DNA of 14,070 nt from JARIHD01 sp036392795 (GTDB lineage Bacteria; Patescibacteriota; Saccharimonadia; Saccharimonadales; UBA4665), in NCBI GenBank assembly GCA_036392795.1, contig DASVXH010000081.1:1-14070 (forward strand). Reading direction: 5' to 3'. The notes beneath the pieces are model-generated. The model had not been told where the DNA came from and did no database searches. It was given only the letters and a program-made list of their open reading frames with translations. Within the stretch, counting starts at the first letter, position 1; every line of letters begins with the position of its first letter. Made by a program: the position numbers and the translations under genes. Shown one piece after another: positions 6,170 through 13,769 of this stretch.

Positions 6170-6994
6170 CTAGAATTTAGGCATCATACAGAATTTGTCT
6201 AACAGAATAATGGGCGGACTGTGACAATATTCAAGTTCAAAAAACACGACAAGTGGTGCCCGTCCCTCTTTTAGCGCTTCACTCACCGAAGGGGCGCCCT
6301 TCGTTAAGGGCTCGTCAGCCTTTACGTGCTGAGTTATATCATTGGCTAGCTTCTCTACCGGGGGAGGCAGAAGCTGACTATCTGCAGGATTATGCCATAT
6401 AAACCTTCCAACTAAGGACTTGGGGGTTTCAATATTATGAGCCGGCCACACATCTCCAAAGTACAGTCTATCTAGCCGCCCTAAGCTCAGCCTATCCTCT
6501 AGTTCGACAACCTTTAACGATCGGGGGCGATCAGATTCATGCATATAGTCAAAGATATCCTTGCCAAGATATTGAATAGACTCGTACTGAAATGTTTCTC
6601 CTGGGATTCCGTCGTAATCGCGGGTCTTGGGGTTGTAGACGTATTCGTAGTCCATCCCGGTTGCCGGCTTTATTTCTACCCGCGGATAGTAGGCCTTGGC
6701 AAAGGTTATATGGCAAATATGAACCCCGGTAAACTCTCCGAAAGTGGTTGGACCAGATACAGCACAGTCCTGTGCCGAACCCAGATGATAGGACCGATCT
6801 ACCTCGTATTTTTCTTTCAGGATTTTGTCGACCCGTTTTAGGTCGTGACTTTTTATGATATTGCCCTCATAAGGCAATTTAAAAAGCGCGATCAGCGCAA
6901 ACAAGCTCAACAGAATAATTAGGATGTGTCGTTTTTTTAATGAAAAACGTTTAGCACCAGGCGTATTGGCATCGAACGGCAACGTGGGAATCAT
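6170..6994 (-). CDS. Membrane-anchored protein of unknown function
   Basis: 274 aa, no family recognised. A short cytoplasmic N-terminus with a basic stretch (SLKKRH) precedes one membrane helix at about residues 23-39 (ILIILLSLFALIALFKL). The remaining about 230 residues would lie outside the cell by the positive-inside rule. That part has four Cys in two pairs, one pair in AQDCAVSG and GVHICHITF, the other in EYCHSPP and KFCMM, which could form disulfides. It begins 19 nt after the histidine phosphatase stop, so it may be the last gene of that run. TATGCT 5 nt before the ATG is a weak possible -10. Convergent with the kinase gene. Confidence 0.7.
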   Translation of the reverse strand: MIPTLPFDANTPGAKRFSLKKRHILIILLSLFALIALFKLPYEGNIIKSHDLKRVDKILKEKYEVDRSYHLGSAQDCAVSGPTTFGEFTGVHICHITFAKAYYPRVEIKPATGMDYEYVYNPKTRDYDGIPGETFQYESIQYLGKDIFDYMHESDRPRSLKVVELEDRLSLGRLDRLYFGDVWPAHNIETPKSLVGRFIWHNPADSQLLPPPVEKLANDITQHVKADEPLTKGAPSVSEALKEGRAPLVVFFELEYCHSPPIILLDKFCMMPKF

Positions 6995-7013
6995 GGTTTA
7001 GCATAAGCATAAC

Positions 7014-7559
7014 CTAGTTAATCTCGTAATGCCAGCCTGGCTGCCAGGATTTGGTCTTGCGCCAATCTTCGGCGATGGCCTGGGGCCAGGTTTTGCCGCC
7101 AAGCAGTACATCAAGAGCCAATTGCGGCGCCTGATGCGCCACAATAGCAACATGCTTGCGATCGTAATTTGCACGCAAAAAATCCACAAAACTCGCCATC
7201 CTCGCCTCTACATCCAGGTAGCTTTCGCCATTGGGAAAGGGCTGGTCGATGTACAGTTCCATATTATCCTTAAACGCTTCGGCTGACATGCCATTGTAGT
7301 CGCCGTAGTTACATTCCCGTAATCGATCGTCCTCGATGATCTGATATTTGTCACCAAAGCCCAGTTGCGCCGACTGAACAGCCCGCGTCAGGTCAGAGCA
7401 AAATACAATATCAAACCGATGGTCGGCTACTCGCCTTCCTAACTGCGCAGCCTGTTCCCGCCCCGTGTCCGAAAGCTCGCCCGGCCGCCAGCCAGTAGCC
7501 AAGTTCTGCTCATTATCAGTGGTGGTCCCGTGCACAAAATAGGTTATTTCGACAGACAT
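7014..7559 (-). CDS. Histidine phosphatase family protein with altered RHG motif
   Basis: 181 aa, typical single-domain length for the phosphoglycerate mutase-like superfamily. The nucleophile His10 sits in TYFVHGTTTDN, where the usual RHG reads VHG, so the first phosphate-binding Arg is Val9. Other elements are kept: Arg59 in FCSDLTRAVQSA, Glu82 in RLRECNYGDYNG and the second His142 in AIVAHQAPQLALDVLLGG. GELSDTGREQAAQLG is the standard helix after the catalytic loop. Likely a phosphatase acting on small phosphorylated compounds, substrate unknown. It starts 3 nt after the ASCH-like gene stop, so the two are surely one transcript. A weak GTGGA may serve as its ribosome binding site. Confidence 0.85.
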   Translation of the reverse strand: MSVEITYFVHGTTTDNEQNLATGWRPGELSDTGREQAAQLGRRVADHRFDIVFCSDLTRAVQSAQLGFGDKYQIIEDDRLRECNYGDYNGMSAEAFKDNMELYIDQPFPNGESYLDVEARMASFVDFLRANYDRKHVAIVAHQAPQLALDVLLGGKTWPQAIAEDWRKTKSWQPGWHYEIN

Positions 7560-7562
7560 AAT

Positions 7563-7808
7563 TTAATCCACTAACCTAAAGTCGAACACCATCTTTGCTC
7601 TGCCAACAATCTGTTTCGATGATGAATCCTGGATATCCACCGTATCGCCCACCTGTAGATAATCGTACTTCTTACCAAAACGGTAAGTAGTTATCTTTAA
7701 ATCTTCAAGGATGAAGCCAATAAGTTCCGGCGCAAATGGAATAACATTGGCTTCTGGTTTGAATTCATCGGTATTTATCGAGGTTTTATCGGGTACTTGA
7801 AATGTCAT
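7563..7808 (-). CDS. Small ASCH/PUA-like domain protein
   Basis: 81 aa. The segment ITTYRFGKKYDYLQVGDTVDI followed by IVGRAKMVF (residues about 39-75) resembles the ASCH (PUA-like, RNA- or nucleotide-binding) pattern of K-T-x-x-R-x-G, then L-x-x-G-D, then a strand with hydrophobic and Ala residues. The first 30 residues are less typical. This assignment is by pattern only. It lies between an MFS transporter and the histidine phosphatase, with a possible own promoter (TGC TACCAT) 6 nt upstream of the ATG. Confidence 0.55.
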   Translation of the reverse strand: MTFQVPDKTSINTDEFKPEANVIPFAPELIGFILEDLKITTYRFGKKYDYLQVGDTVDIQDSSSKQIVGRAKMVFDFRLVD

Positions 7809-7814
7809 TATGTA

Positions 7815-7823
7815 ATGGTAGCA
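7815..7823 (-). promoter_or_regulatory. Possible extended -10 for the ASCH-like gene
   Basis: TGC TACCAT on the minus strand, two mismatches in the hexamer but with the TGn extension, ends 6 nt before the ATG at 7808. It also overlaps an inverted repeat TGGTA-N8-TACCA (7816-7833) that might be an operator. Confidence 0.3.
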
Positions 7824-7839
7824 AATTTTACCAAAGACA

Positions 7840-9066
7840 TTAAATAACAGTTTCCATTTTGGTCACGTCGTCAACTTTTATCGTTGTATCGCGATGCTTG
7901 CGATACACATACAATCCCACCGCAGCCAAGATCAATAGCGTCCAAACGCTCAAAAAGTAATGTAGCTTGTGATTAGTATTAAGGAAGCCGATGGCCGGCG
8001 CTAACAGTACATACGGCAACATCCTCAAAAATGAGGCCACAGATAATACCGTAGCGCGATGCTTTTCGGGTGCGTGAGTGTTCAGTATTTCGCTCATAAA
8101 TGGCTGAAGCACATATTCGCCAATATACAGCACCGCTATAACCGCAAAGCCCCACAATCCCACATCTGCGAGTGACAGCACCAATGCCGATGCAGCAGAT
8201 AATGCAATTAATACAAGGATGCGTTTTTCGCTTAATCTGTCGGCAAATTTATGTGTTAGCGCCAGCACACCGACAGTGATAATACCGGAGCCCGTCACAG
8301 CGATCGCACCCCAAAACGGACTAAAAGTAAAACGGTCCAGCAACACAATACGCAACAGCCCATAGCCGCTTGCGTAGAACAACCCTTGGATTGTCATAAT
8401 AATCGGCACGTAGCGGCTGAGCGTAGGCAAGCGGAATTGCGCAAATCCGGTTTTAATATCGCGTAGATAGTCCCGTGTCTCTTCCGAAAAATTGCCTCGA
8501 CCCTGCCTAGGTCTGGTATCTTTCACTGGCCAGATCAGGCATGTCGCTATCACAAAAGCCGCGGATGTCATGAGCCAAGGAACGCGAGGGTTAACTGTGT
8601 GCAGCCAGCCACCAACTGCAGTCGCAATAAGTCCTGCTGTTAGCGCCGCCTGGGAACCTCGTGTCACCAGTTTACGCCAATGCGTCGACTCGCGCTTAAA
8701 TCCCATCTTTTCGAAAAACAAGGCCTCGTCCGCGCCAGAGGTAAAAGAAAAACCAATCATCATTATTACTTGACCTATAAACAATGGCATAAAACTACTG
8801 CCAAGCGCCTGAATCAGAATACCGCCGGCAAGTAACATTTGCCCTAAACGAACCATCTTGTCGCGGCCGAATTTATCGGCTAACGCCCCGGACGGCACCT
8901 CGGCTATCAAGCCGATAGCAAATGCCATGCCGTCTAGCAAACCAACCTGCTGATCCGTAATAAACAGTCTATAAAAATATAGCCAGACCGCGCCAAGAAA
9001 GAACATTTGCGTAAATATACGATATAGCACGTATCTGCGCGCCAGCCATTTTTGTTTTTCCGTCAT
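7840..9066 (-). CDS. Major facilitator superfamily transporter
   Basis: 408 aa, about 12 membrane helices, the usual MFS length. The loop between helices 2 and 3 carries the MFS motif A as GALADKFGRDK (residues 60-70). The helix 4 region FTSGADEALFFEKM resembles the sGtdEALlYD signature of drug or sugar exporters of the DHA type. There is a long cytoplasmic loop between helices 6 and 7 (DTRPRQGRGNFSEETRDYL). The substrate cannot be told. The start at 9066 is fixed by TATAAT 7 nt upstream. Its neighbours (SGNH hydrolase, methyltransferase) are small-molecule enzymes, but no shared pathway is evident. Confidence 0.93.
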   Translation of the reverse strand: MTEKQKWLARRYVLYRIFTQMFFLGAVWLYFYRLFITDQQVGLLDGMAFAIGLIAEVPSGALADKFGRDKMVRLGQMLLAGGILIQALGSSFMPLFIGQVIMMIGFSFTSGADEALFFEKMGFKRESTHWRKLVTRGSQAALTAGLIATAVGGWLHTVNPRVPWLMTSAAFVIATCLIWPVKDTRPRQGRGNFSEETRDYLRDIKTGFAQFRLPTLSRYVPIIMTIQGLFYASGYGLLRIVLLDRFTFSPFWGAIAVTGSGIITVGVLALTHKFADRLSEKRILVLIALSAASALVLSLADVGLWGFAVIAVLYIGEYVLQPFMSEILNTHAPEKHRATVLSVASFLRMLPYVLLAPAIGFLNTNHKLHYFLSVWTLLILAAVGLYVYRKHRDTTIKVDDVTKMETVI

Positions 9067-9073
9067 TGACGGT

Positions 9074-9079
9074 ATTATA
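9074..9079 (-). promoter_or_regulatory. -10 box, probably leaderless, for the MFS transporter
   Basis: A perfect TATAAT on the minus strand ends 7 nt before the ATG at 9066. Just upstream a short inverted repeat CCTTA-AAAA-TAAGG (9080-9093) overlaps the spacer between -10 and -35 and could be an operator or chance. Confidence 0.5.
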
Positions 9080-9116
9080 CCTTAAAAATAAGGTCAGTAA
9101 TTGTATAGCCCGGAGA

Positions 9117-9764
9117 TTACTGTGATCTAATTATTTCTGACAGGGAGTTCGCCAGTGCATCGTGCGCTTGTTGGTTCAGATGAATACCATCCTGGCCCGT
9201 ATGCATTACGGTATTAACATCAAAAAATGACACGCCTGTTTGATCGGCCAAACTTCGTATCAGTGCAATCAATTCTATAGATTTTTGCGCTGCTTCGGTG
9301 TCAAAGTTATCATGATAATATTCGGCAAACTTGGGTGCGGCTACATCAATGACAGGCGGACATACTAGCAAAATCTTGGCGCCCGGCCGCTCAGCCCTAG
9401 TAAAGCGAACATACTCGCCCAAAGCACGCGCAACATCTGCGATCGGTCTGTTGTACTGTTTTTTGATGTCGTTTGTTCCCAGCATAATTATTACCGCGTC
9501 GGGATTATGACTAAGTATACATGGAACAAAATACGTAAATCCATTACGCCCTGGCTTTGCAGGATCGGTGTGATCAAGGTTGGTTGTGCGACCACCCAAA
9601 CCTTCTTCAATTACATAAAAGTTGTCGCCAAGCACATTTTGAAGACGGCTCGTCCACCGAACATCGGCACCAAACCGTTCCGCTACGTTCCTGTCGTCCT
9701 TCTGACCCCAGGTATTGCTGTCACCGTAACAAAGCACAACTTTTGCATTGGGATTACTATTCAT
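9117..9764 (-). CDS. SGNH/GDSL-family hydrolase
   Basis: 215 aa, the normal length for a single SGNH domain. All four blocks are visible: GDSNTWG with nucleophile Ser16 (block I), GLGGRT with Gly58 (block II), GTND with Asn98 (block III) and DGIHLN with Asp192 and His195 (block V). GDSNTWG and EEGLGGRTT are close to arylesterase-type members that act in the cytoplasm. There is no signal peptide or membrane helix, so it should act inside the cell on a small ester. Substrate unknown. It starts 42 nt after the methyltransferase stop and has a TATACT box 6 nt before its ATG. Confidence 0.93.
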   Translation of the reverse strand: MNSNPNAKVVLCYGDSNTWGQKDDRNVAERFGADVRWTSRLQNVLGDNFYVIEEGLGGRTTNLDHTDPAKPGRNGFTYFVPCILSHNPDAVIIMLGTNDIKKQYNRPIADVARALGEYVRFTRAERPGAKILLVCPPVIDVAAPKFAEYYHDNFDTEAAQKSIELIALIRSLADQTGVSFFDVNTVMHTGQDGIHLNQQAHDALANSLSEIIRSQ

Positions 9765-9770
9765 AGCTGT

Positions 9771-9776
9771 AGTATA
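9771..9776 (-). promoter_or_regulatory. -10 box, probably leaderless, for the SGNH hydrolase
   Basis: TATACT on the minus strand, one mismatch, ends 6 nt before the ATG at 9764. No ribosome binding site and no convincing -35 were found. Confidence 0.4.
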
Positions 9777-9806
9777 TCCTGTTACGGTCTGTCACACACC
9801 CTACAG

Positions 9807-10415
9807 TTACGCCCGCACGTACAGTTGGTTTAAATACACGCTATTGTGGGGCCGATAGTCGCTCTCGTACTGCAAATTATAACCAAGCGGTGCTATCATT
9901 TGCCGCAGTTCGTCTCTGTCATAATTTTTAAAATATCGGGCGGTACCGGGCATCGTTTTCCGCTCGACCATTCCTGCCGCATCGCCTTCTATGACGCCGA
10001 TGGCAAATGCTCCATCACGCCTTAACAGAGGACGGAGTCGGGCAATAGTATCGGCTGCTTCATTTTTAGGAATATGAATCAGCGAAGTATAGGCCCAGAT
10101 TCCGTCAAAAGAATCAGGGGGAAAATCTACATCTGCAAAGGTCATAAGATGACTGTCGAACCCCAGCTTGGTAGTGGTTTCGACCATAGTACTGGATGCG
10201 TCGACACAAACCACGTCCAAACCTCGTTCACGAAGCAGCATAGCATCCCTGCCGCTGCCGCTGCCAACATTCAAGATTCGCTTACCGCCGCCTGGCAGAG
10301 AAGCGACAAACGCATCAATAAAATTGGCCGGAAAGTTATCCCAAAACTCTATAACTTCCTGGTCATAGGTCTGAGCGTATCGATTGTAGGTTTCGACGGT
10401 AGGATTTTTTTGCAT
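9807..10415 (-). CDS. Class I SAM-dependent methyltransferase
   Basis: 202 aa from the ATG at 10415. Motif I is ILNVGSGSG (residues 47-55) and the acidic ribose-binding residue is Asp72 in VVCVDASS. ADVDFPPDSFDGIWAY followed by SLIHIPK holds the next motifs and substrate loop. The N-terminal TYDQEVIEFWDN resembles UbiE/Tam-type small-molecule methyltransferases. The frame is open back to a GTG at 10436, but the 10415 ATG is preferred: TATGAT ends 6 nt before it, matching the leaderless pattern of its neighbours. The AGGAGG at 10430-10435 is 12 nt from this ATG and lies inside the presumed promoter, so it is probably not used as a ribosome binding site. Substrate unknown. Confidence 0.88.
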   Translation of the reverse strand: MQKNPTVETYNRYAQTYDQEVIEFWDNFPANFIDAFVASLPGGGKRILNVGSGSGRDAMLLRERGLDVVCVDASSTMVETTTKLGFDSHLMTFADVDFPPDSFDGIWAYTSLIHIPKNEAADTIARLRPLLRRDGAFAIGVIEGDAAGMVERKTMPGTARYFKNYDRDELRQMIAPLGYNLQYESDYRPHNSVYLNQLYVRA

Positions 10416-10421
10416 AGCTTC

Positions 10422-10427
10422 ATCATA
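10422..10427 (-). promoter_or_regulatory. -10 box, probably leaderless, for the methyltransferase
   Basis: TATGAT on the minus strand ends 6 nt before the ATG at 10415, with TTGTCT 16 bp upstream as a possible -35 (four of six matches). An AGGAGG directly upstream of the -10 would lie outside the transcript. Confidence 0.4.
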
Positions 10428-10466
10428 CCTCCTCACGAAAAGGAGACAAAATGGGTTATGTTCTGG

Positions 10467-10946
10467 CTATTGCTTTTTAATAAATTTTTGAATAATCCAG
10501 GCCATGCCTCCCGCCAAACAGGCTAGGAAAAATGCTAGCACCAGCATCCCGACATAGGATTTACCATCCACTTGACAATACCAACTCTCACTACCACCGG
10601 CCGGACATGTCCTTAACCTTACGTACAGACCGTGCAACACAATAAAAAGCAGCCCGACAAACAAAGTTATCGCGGCAGCAACAGTGGGAGTCCCGGTTAA
10701 TCGTTTTGGCTTTTGAGCGATCTTAAGCACCGGAATAATAACTGCCGAGAGCGGGACCACTATGGCAGCGGTAGCACACGTTACCTTTAAAAATAATTCA
10801 ATCACTACCGGAAAATGCAAATCTTCCAGACCAAAAACACCGGGCAAGATAAAAAATCCGCCAACAATGACCGCCAACAAGTAAATACAAGAGAAAACAA
10901 ATGCCTTACTCACATACGCTTCTATCTGTTTTACATTATGCGTCAT
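10467..10946 (-). CDS. Small four-helix membrane protein of unknown function
   Basis: 159 aa with four hydrophobic segments at about residues 14-38, 48-72, 86-108 and 131-153. A loop between helices 3 and 4 contains RTCPAGGSESWYCQVDG; two Cys in a loop likely to face outward could form a disulfide. The C-terminus is basic (QKFIKKQ). The family is not recognised. Its first 11 nt overlap the end of the Nudix gene (ATG at 10946, Nudix stop at 10936-10938), so translation is probably coupled. Confidence 0.75.
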   Translation of the reverse strand: MTHNVKQIEAYVSKAFVFSCIYLLAVIVGGFFILPGVFGLEDLHFPVVIELFLKVTCATAAIVVPLSAVIIPVLKIAQKPKRLTGTPTVAAAITLFVGLLFIVLHGLYVRLRTCPAGGSESWYCQVDGKSYVGMLVLAFFLACLAGGMAWIIQKFIKKQ

Positions 10947-11394
10947 GCAGGAAACCGATTTTTTGTAACGTCAACTTACTATTCGGTCCGATGGATTCGT
11001 TTTGCAGCTGATCGGCCGTATACCACCGAGCATGAGCGAAATCATCCTCGAAAATCAGCCTTACCATCGACGCCTCCATCGGCAGCCTTACGACAAAGTC
11101 ATAAAATTCCATCTTTACAAGCACAACTTCCTTCGTTTCCCTAAGCGTCTTTTCGCTTTCACCAAACTCCACCATTTCGAGCGGAGTGATTTGGGCGTTA
11201 GACACATCTATGCCTGTTTCTTCCAGTATTTCGCGCTTAAGGGCCGCGACCTGGGTCTCGCCTTCTTCGATCCCGCCGCCGGGAACAACCAACATTCCCT
11301 GGTATACGCCACCTTTTTTGTTGTGACCAAGCAACACTTTCCCGTCACTAGAAAAAATAAATGCGCCCACAATTGTACGGCTTATCGTTCTCAT
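10936..11394 (-). CDS. Nudix hydrolase
   Basis: 152 aa from the ATG at 11394. The Nudix box GX5EX7REUXEEXGU is perfect at residues 40-62 (GGIEEGE, then REILEETGI), with the metal-binding Glu pair at 58-59. It is preceded by the family strand and loop GAFIFSSDGKVLLGHNKKGG and MLVVPGG. The enzyme hydrolyses a nucleoside diphosphate linked to another group, substrate unknown. The frame is open upstream to 11508, but the extra 38 residues are not Nudix-like and an extended -10 (TGC TATGAT) lies 6 nt before the 11394 ATG, so the shorter start is chosen. Divergent from the nucleotidyltransferase operon. First gene of the long minus-strand run. Confidence 0.93.
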   Translation of the reverse strand: MRTISRTIVGAFIFSSDGKVLLGHNKKGGVYQGMLVVPGGGIEEGETQVAALKREILEETGIDVSNAQITPLEMVEFGESEKTLRETKEVVLVKMEFYDFVVRLPMEASMVRLIFEDDFAHARWYTADQLQNESIGPNSKLTLQKIGFLHDA

Positions 11395-11400
11395 GTGGTA

Positions 11401-11409
11401 ATCATAGCA
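11401..11409 (-). promoter_or_regulatory. Extended -10 promoter, probably leaderless, for the Nudix gene
   Basis: TGC TATGAT on the minus strand, one mismatch in the hexamer, ends 6 nt before the ATG at 11394. It argues against the longer start at 11508. Confidence 0.5.
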
Positions 11410-11448
11410 AAGAAATAATTCGTAGTAGCAACATTCTTCCTGAGACAA

Positions 11449-11477
11449 TTGATCTTTAAACCACTTTAGCTTAGAAT
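11449..11477 (+). promoter_or_regulatory. Sigma70-type promoter of the nucleotidyltransferase operon
   Basis: TTGATC (11449-11454) and TAGAAT (11472-11477) are 17 bp apart. The expected start near 11484 leaves about 23 nt of leader with AGAGGAG at 11493-11499 and the ATG at 11507. The spacing and ribosome binding site agree with each other. Confidence 0.45.
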
Positions 11478-11506
11478 TGGTCTTTATTATCAAGAGGAGT
11501 TCGTGC

Positions 11507-12259
11507 ATGCATTTACCGCCAGAGATATCCCGCGAAATAACAGATCATTTTACTCCTCATTTTAAAGATTTTCCCACTGATTATGTATGCGTATACGGTA
11601 GCAGCGTATACGCACCCGACAAACTACAATCAGACGTCGATCTCTTTTTGGTAACACACAACGCAGACAATCCCGATATCGAACCGGTCGTGCATTTCGT
11701 CAAGGACATGCACGACAGATACGGAAGACAACTTGACGAAGAAGTACCCTATCACAATAAGATTCACTACACAGCAGCCGAAATAGAAAATGCGATTCAA
11801 TTTGGTGGTTTTGAAGTAAACGGTGCGAGCATTACGGTTCCGGCTATCAGGAAAGAAAAGGCTTTTTTGGAAAGTCCAGCCATAAAGGCCCGTCTTGCAT
11901 TAAACGCCCTTACCACTCCGCACGTCGCCATAGGAGACGATCTGATGCGCTATCATATAGCCCGCCAGCGCGCAGGTGAAGCCGCCACCTTACTGGCGAT
12001 AAGCCTGTTGGGGAAGAAAGAGTTTGATATAGCCTCGCTTCATGGCGCATTAACCGTGAATGATGAAGGCGCCACGGGTGAAATGTTTTTAGGCTATAAG
12101 ACCGAATACCCGGCTGTTGGGGACCGGCTGTCCCTGATACTGCGTAAATCCCTTGCCAGCCTGGCAGGTCAAGACTTGGTAAAAGTCGATACAGACACTT
12201 ACCGCGTCGGGAAAGACTTCGATCCACTGGACTACATAAAGACAGCACCGTCCGCATAA
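11507..12259 (+). CDS. Pol-beta-type nucleotidyltransferase
   Basis: 250 aa from the ATG at 11507, which has AGAGGAG 7 nt upstream; an in-frame start at 11477 would add ten residues and lie before the ribosome binding site. The nucleotidyltransferase signature is VYGSSVYAPDKLQSDVDLFLV: GSS at 31-33 and the metal-binding Asp43 and Asp45; Asp77 in RQLDEEV may be the third carboxylate. The C-terminal half (about 125-220) is helical and may bind the acceptor. Possible roles range from small-molecule adenylyltransferase to a protein or RNA modifier; the family does not settle it. It heads an operon with a PLP decarboxylase (25-nt gap) and a 2H phosphoesterase. Confidence 0.82.
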   Translation: MHLPPEISREITDHFTPHFKDFPTDYVCVYGSSVYAPDKLQSDVDLFLVTHNADNPDIEPVVHFVKDMHDRYGRQLDEEVPYHNKIHYTAAEIENAIQFGGFEVNGASITVPAIRKEKAFLESPAIKARLALNALTTPHVAIGDDLMRYHIARQRAGEAATLLAISLLGKKEFDIASLHGALTVNDEGATGEMFLGYKTEYPAVGDRLSLILRKSLASLAGQDLVKVDTDTYRVGKDFDPLDYIKTAPSA

Positions 12260-12284
12260 AACCCATAACAGGAGATTTAAAAAA

Positions 12285-13769
12285 TTGAACGACTCTGATT
12301 TATTTCTGACAGAAACAAATAAGGAATTTGCGCGCGAGCTTTTTATGAACGCCGTAGATCAAGGCATCGACTTCAAACTGAGGGAAGTTGTGCGCCAAAA
12401 GGATTCGGCTGACCTGGAATCAATGGCACTGATTGATGCACTGCCTACGAAAGGTATCTCTTTAGAAGACGTGCAAAAAGAGTTTAATGAACGATTCTTG
12501 CCATACTGCTACAACTTTGCCAGTCCTAATTTTATGGGCTTTCCTGACGCTGGAAACTCGATCGCGGCAATTACTGGCAACCTGACTGCCGATTTTTTGC
12601 AGCAAAACCTTATCAACCAATCTTTTTGCAGCCCATCTGGAACCTTTGCCGAAATATCGGTTATCCGGTGGCTGCGGGAAGTTGTCGGTTATTCCAACCC
12701 TGCAGAGGTCCGCGATATCTTTGATGTGGGAGGCGTTATAACGGGCGGCGGTACGACCAGTAACGCCATAGGCATCCTTTTGGCCCGCGAGAATCACAAG
12801 CCCGACACCATGAAGACCGGTGTTCACATCAATGACGATTTTTATCTGGTCGTTCCTAAAGGGATCGGCCACTACAGCGTCAAAAGCGCTCAGATGTGGG
12901 TGGGTTGCGGTAATCGGCTTTTAGAGGTAGAGACCGATGGCTTTCGCTATGATCTTCAGGCACTCAAAACCACACTGGAAACATATAAGGGCCGGATTAT
13001 GGGCCTTGTGGCGTACGCTGGCGACAGCCGGACTATGACGGTCGAACACTTTGATAAGGTCGCCTCACTAGTAAAATCAATTGATCCTACTATTTGGCTG
13101 CACGCCGATGCCTGTCATGGCTTTTCCCTGGGATTCAGCGACGAACTTCGCAAAAAACTAAAGGGAATTGAACTCTTTGACAGCATAACCACCGACCCGC
13201 ACAAGGTACTAAATGCTCCGTACACTATAAGCAGCCTGCTTGTAAAAGACCCGGCTAAGATGCGCACCGTCAGCAGTACATCAGACCTTATCATGCAAGA
13301 ACAATTTGCTTTTGGACAGATAACACCCTTCATTGGCAGTAAACCTTGGATGTCGTTAAAGCTCTGGTTCGCCATCAAACACCTTGGGCGGGAAGGCTTT
13401 GGGCGTATCATCGATGCACGACACCAATTAGCTCTAGACCTCGCCGATCTTATTTCAGAAACAACCGACTTTACGCTTATCAATAAGGTAGATATTAATT
13501 CGGTAGCATTTGTTTATACCGGCGGAAACAAAAATCTTTCAGTTGATCAGCTTAACAACCTCAACCGCACAATTCACGGCACCATGCTGCGTGAGGGCCA
13601 CTACCACCTGCATCAATTTAGCATCCCTGATGCTGGTATCATTAAAAAGGGAGAGATTATATACCCTTTGCGCTTTATGAGCGGCAATCCCAACACAACA
13701 AAACAGCATCTTATTGCAATGCTGGAATACACCCGTAAAATCGGGCGAGAGGTACAAAAAAATATATGA
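12285..13769 (+). CDS. Group II PLP-dependent decarboxylase
   Basis: 494 aa, the usual length for the glutamate/aromatic/histidine/diaminobutyrate decarboxylase superfamily. PLP is held by Lys307 in TTDPHKVLN (the S/D-P-H-K motif), Asp275 in WLHADACHG binds the pyridine nitrogen, His196 in IGHYSVK stacks on the ring, and GGGTTSN (154-160) anchors the phosphate. The C-terminus LREGHYHLHQFSI then RFMSGNPNTT is typical. The substrate amino acid is not evident. The start is TTG at 12285 with AGGAG (12270-12274) 10 nt upstream; no ATG fits as well. It overlaps the next gene by ATGA. A decarboxylase is unusual in an organism with few amino acid pathways and would produce an amine or CO2-linked product. 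Confidence 0.9.
   Translation: MNDSDLFLTETNKEFARELFMNAVDQGIDFKLREVVRQKDSADLESMALIDALPTKGISLEDVQKEFNERFLPYCYNFASPNFMGFPDAGNSIAAITGNLTADFLQQNLINQSFCSPSGTFAEISVIRWLREVVGYSNPAEVRDIFDVGGVITGGGTTSNAIGILLARENHKPDTMKTGVHINDDFYLVVPKGIGHYSVKSAQMWVGCGNRLLEVETDGFRYDLQALKTTLETYKGRIMGLVAYAGDSRTMTVEHFDKVASLVKSIDPTIWLHADACHGFSLGFSDELRKKLKGIELFDSITTDPHKVLNAPYTISSLLVKDPAKMRTVSSTSDLIMQEQFAFGQITPFIGSKPWMSLKLWFAIKHLGREGFGRIIDARHQLALDLADLISETTDFTLINKVDINSVAFVYTGGNKNLSVDQLNNLNRTIHGTMLREGHYHLHQFSIPDAGIIKKGEIIYPLRFMSGNPNTTKQHLIAMLEYTRKIGREVQKNI

Noticed and set aside
6141..6180. Three TAGAA repeats and a CTAGA-N11-TCTAG inverted repeat at the kinase/membrane-protein junction
   Set aside because: Five-base arms and no T-run; too weak to call a bidirectional terminator.
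6998..7189. A 63-codon minus-strand open frame in the histidine phosphatase region
   Set aside because: It is a frame shadow of the C-terminal half of the phosphatase gene.
10936..11508. A 190-aa form of the Nudix protein
   Set aside because: The added 38 residues do not look like the family, and an extended -10 box sits just before the shorter start.
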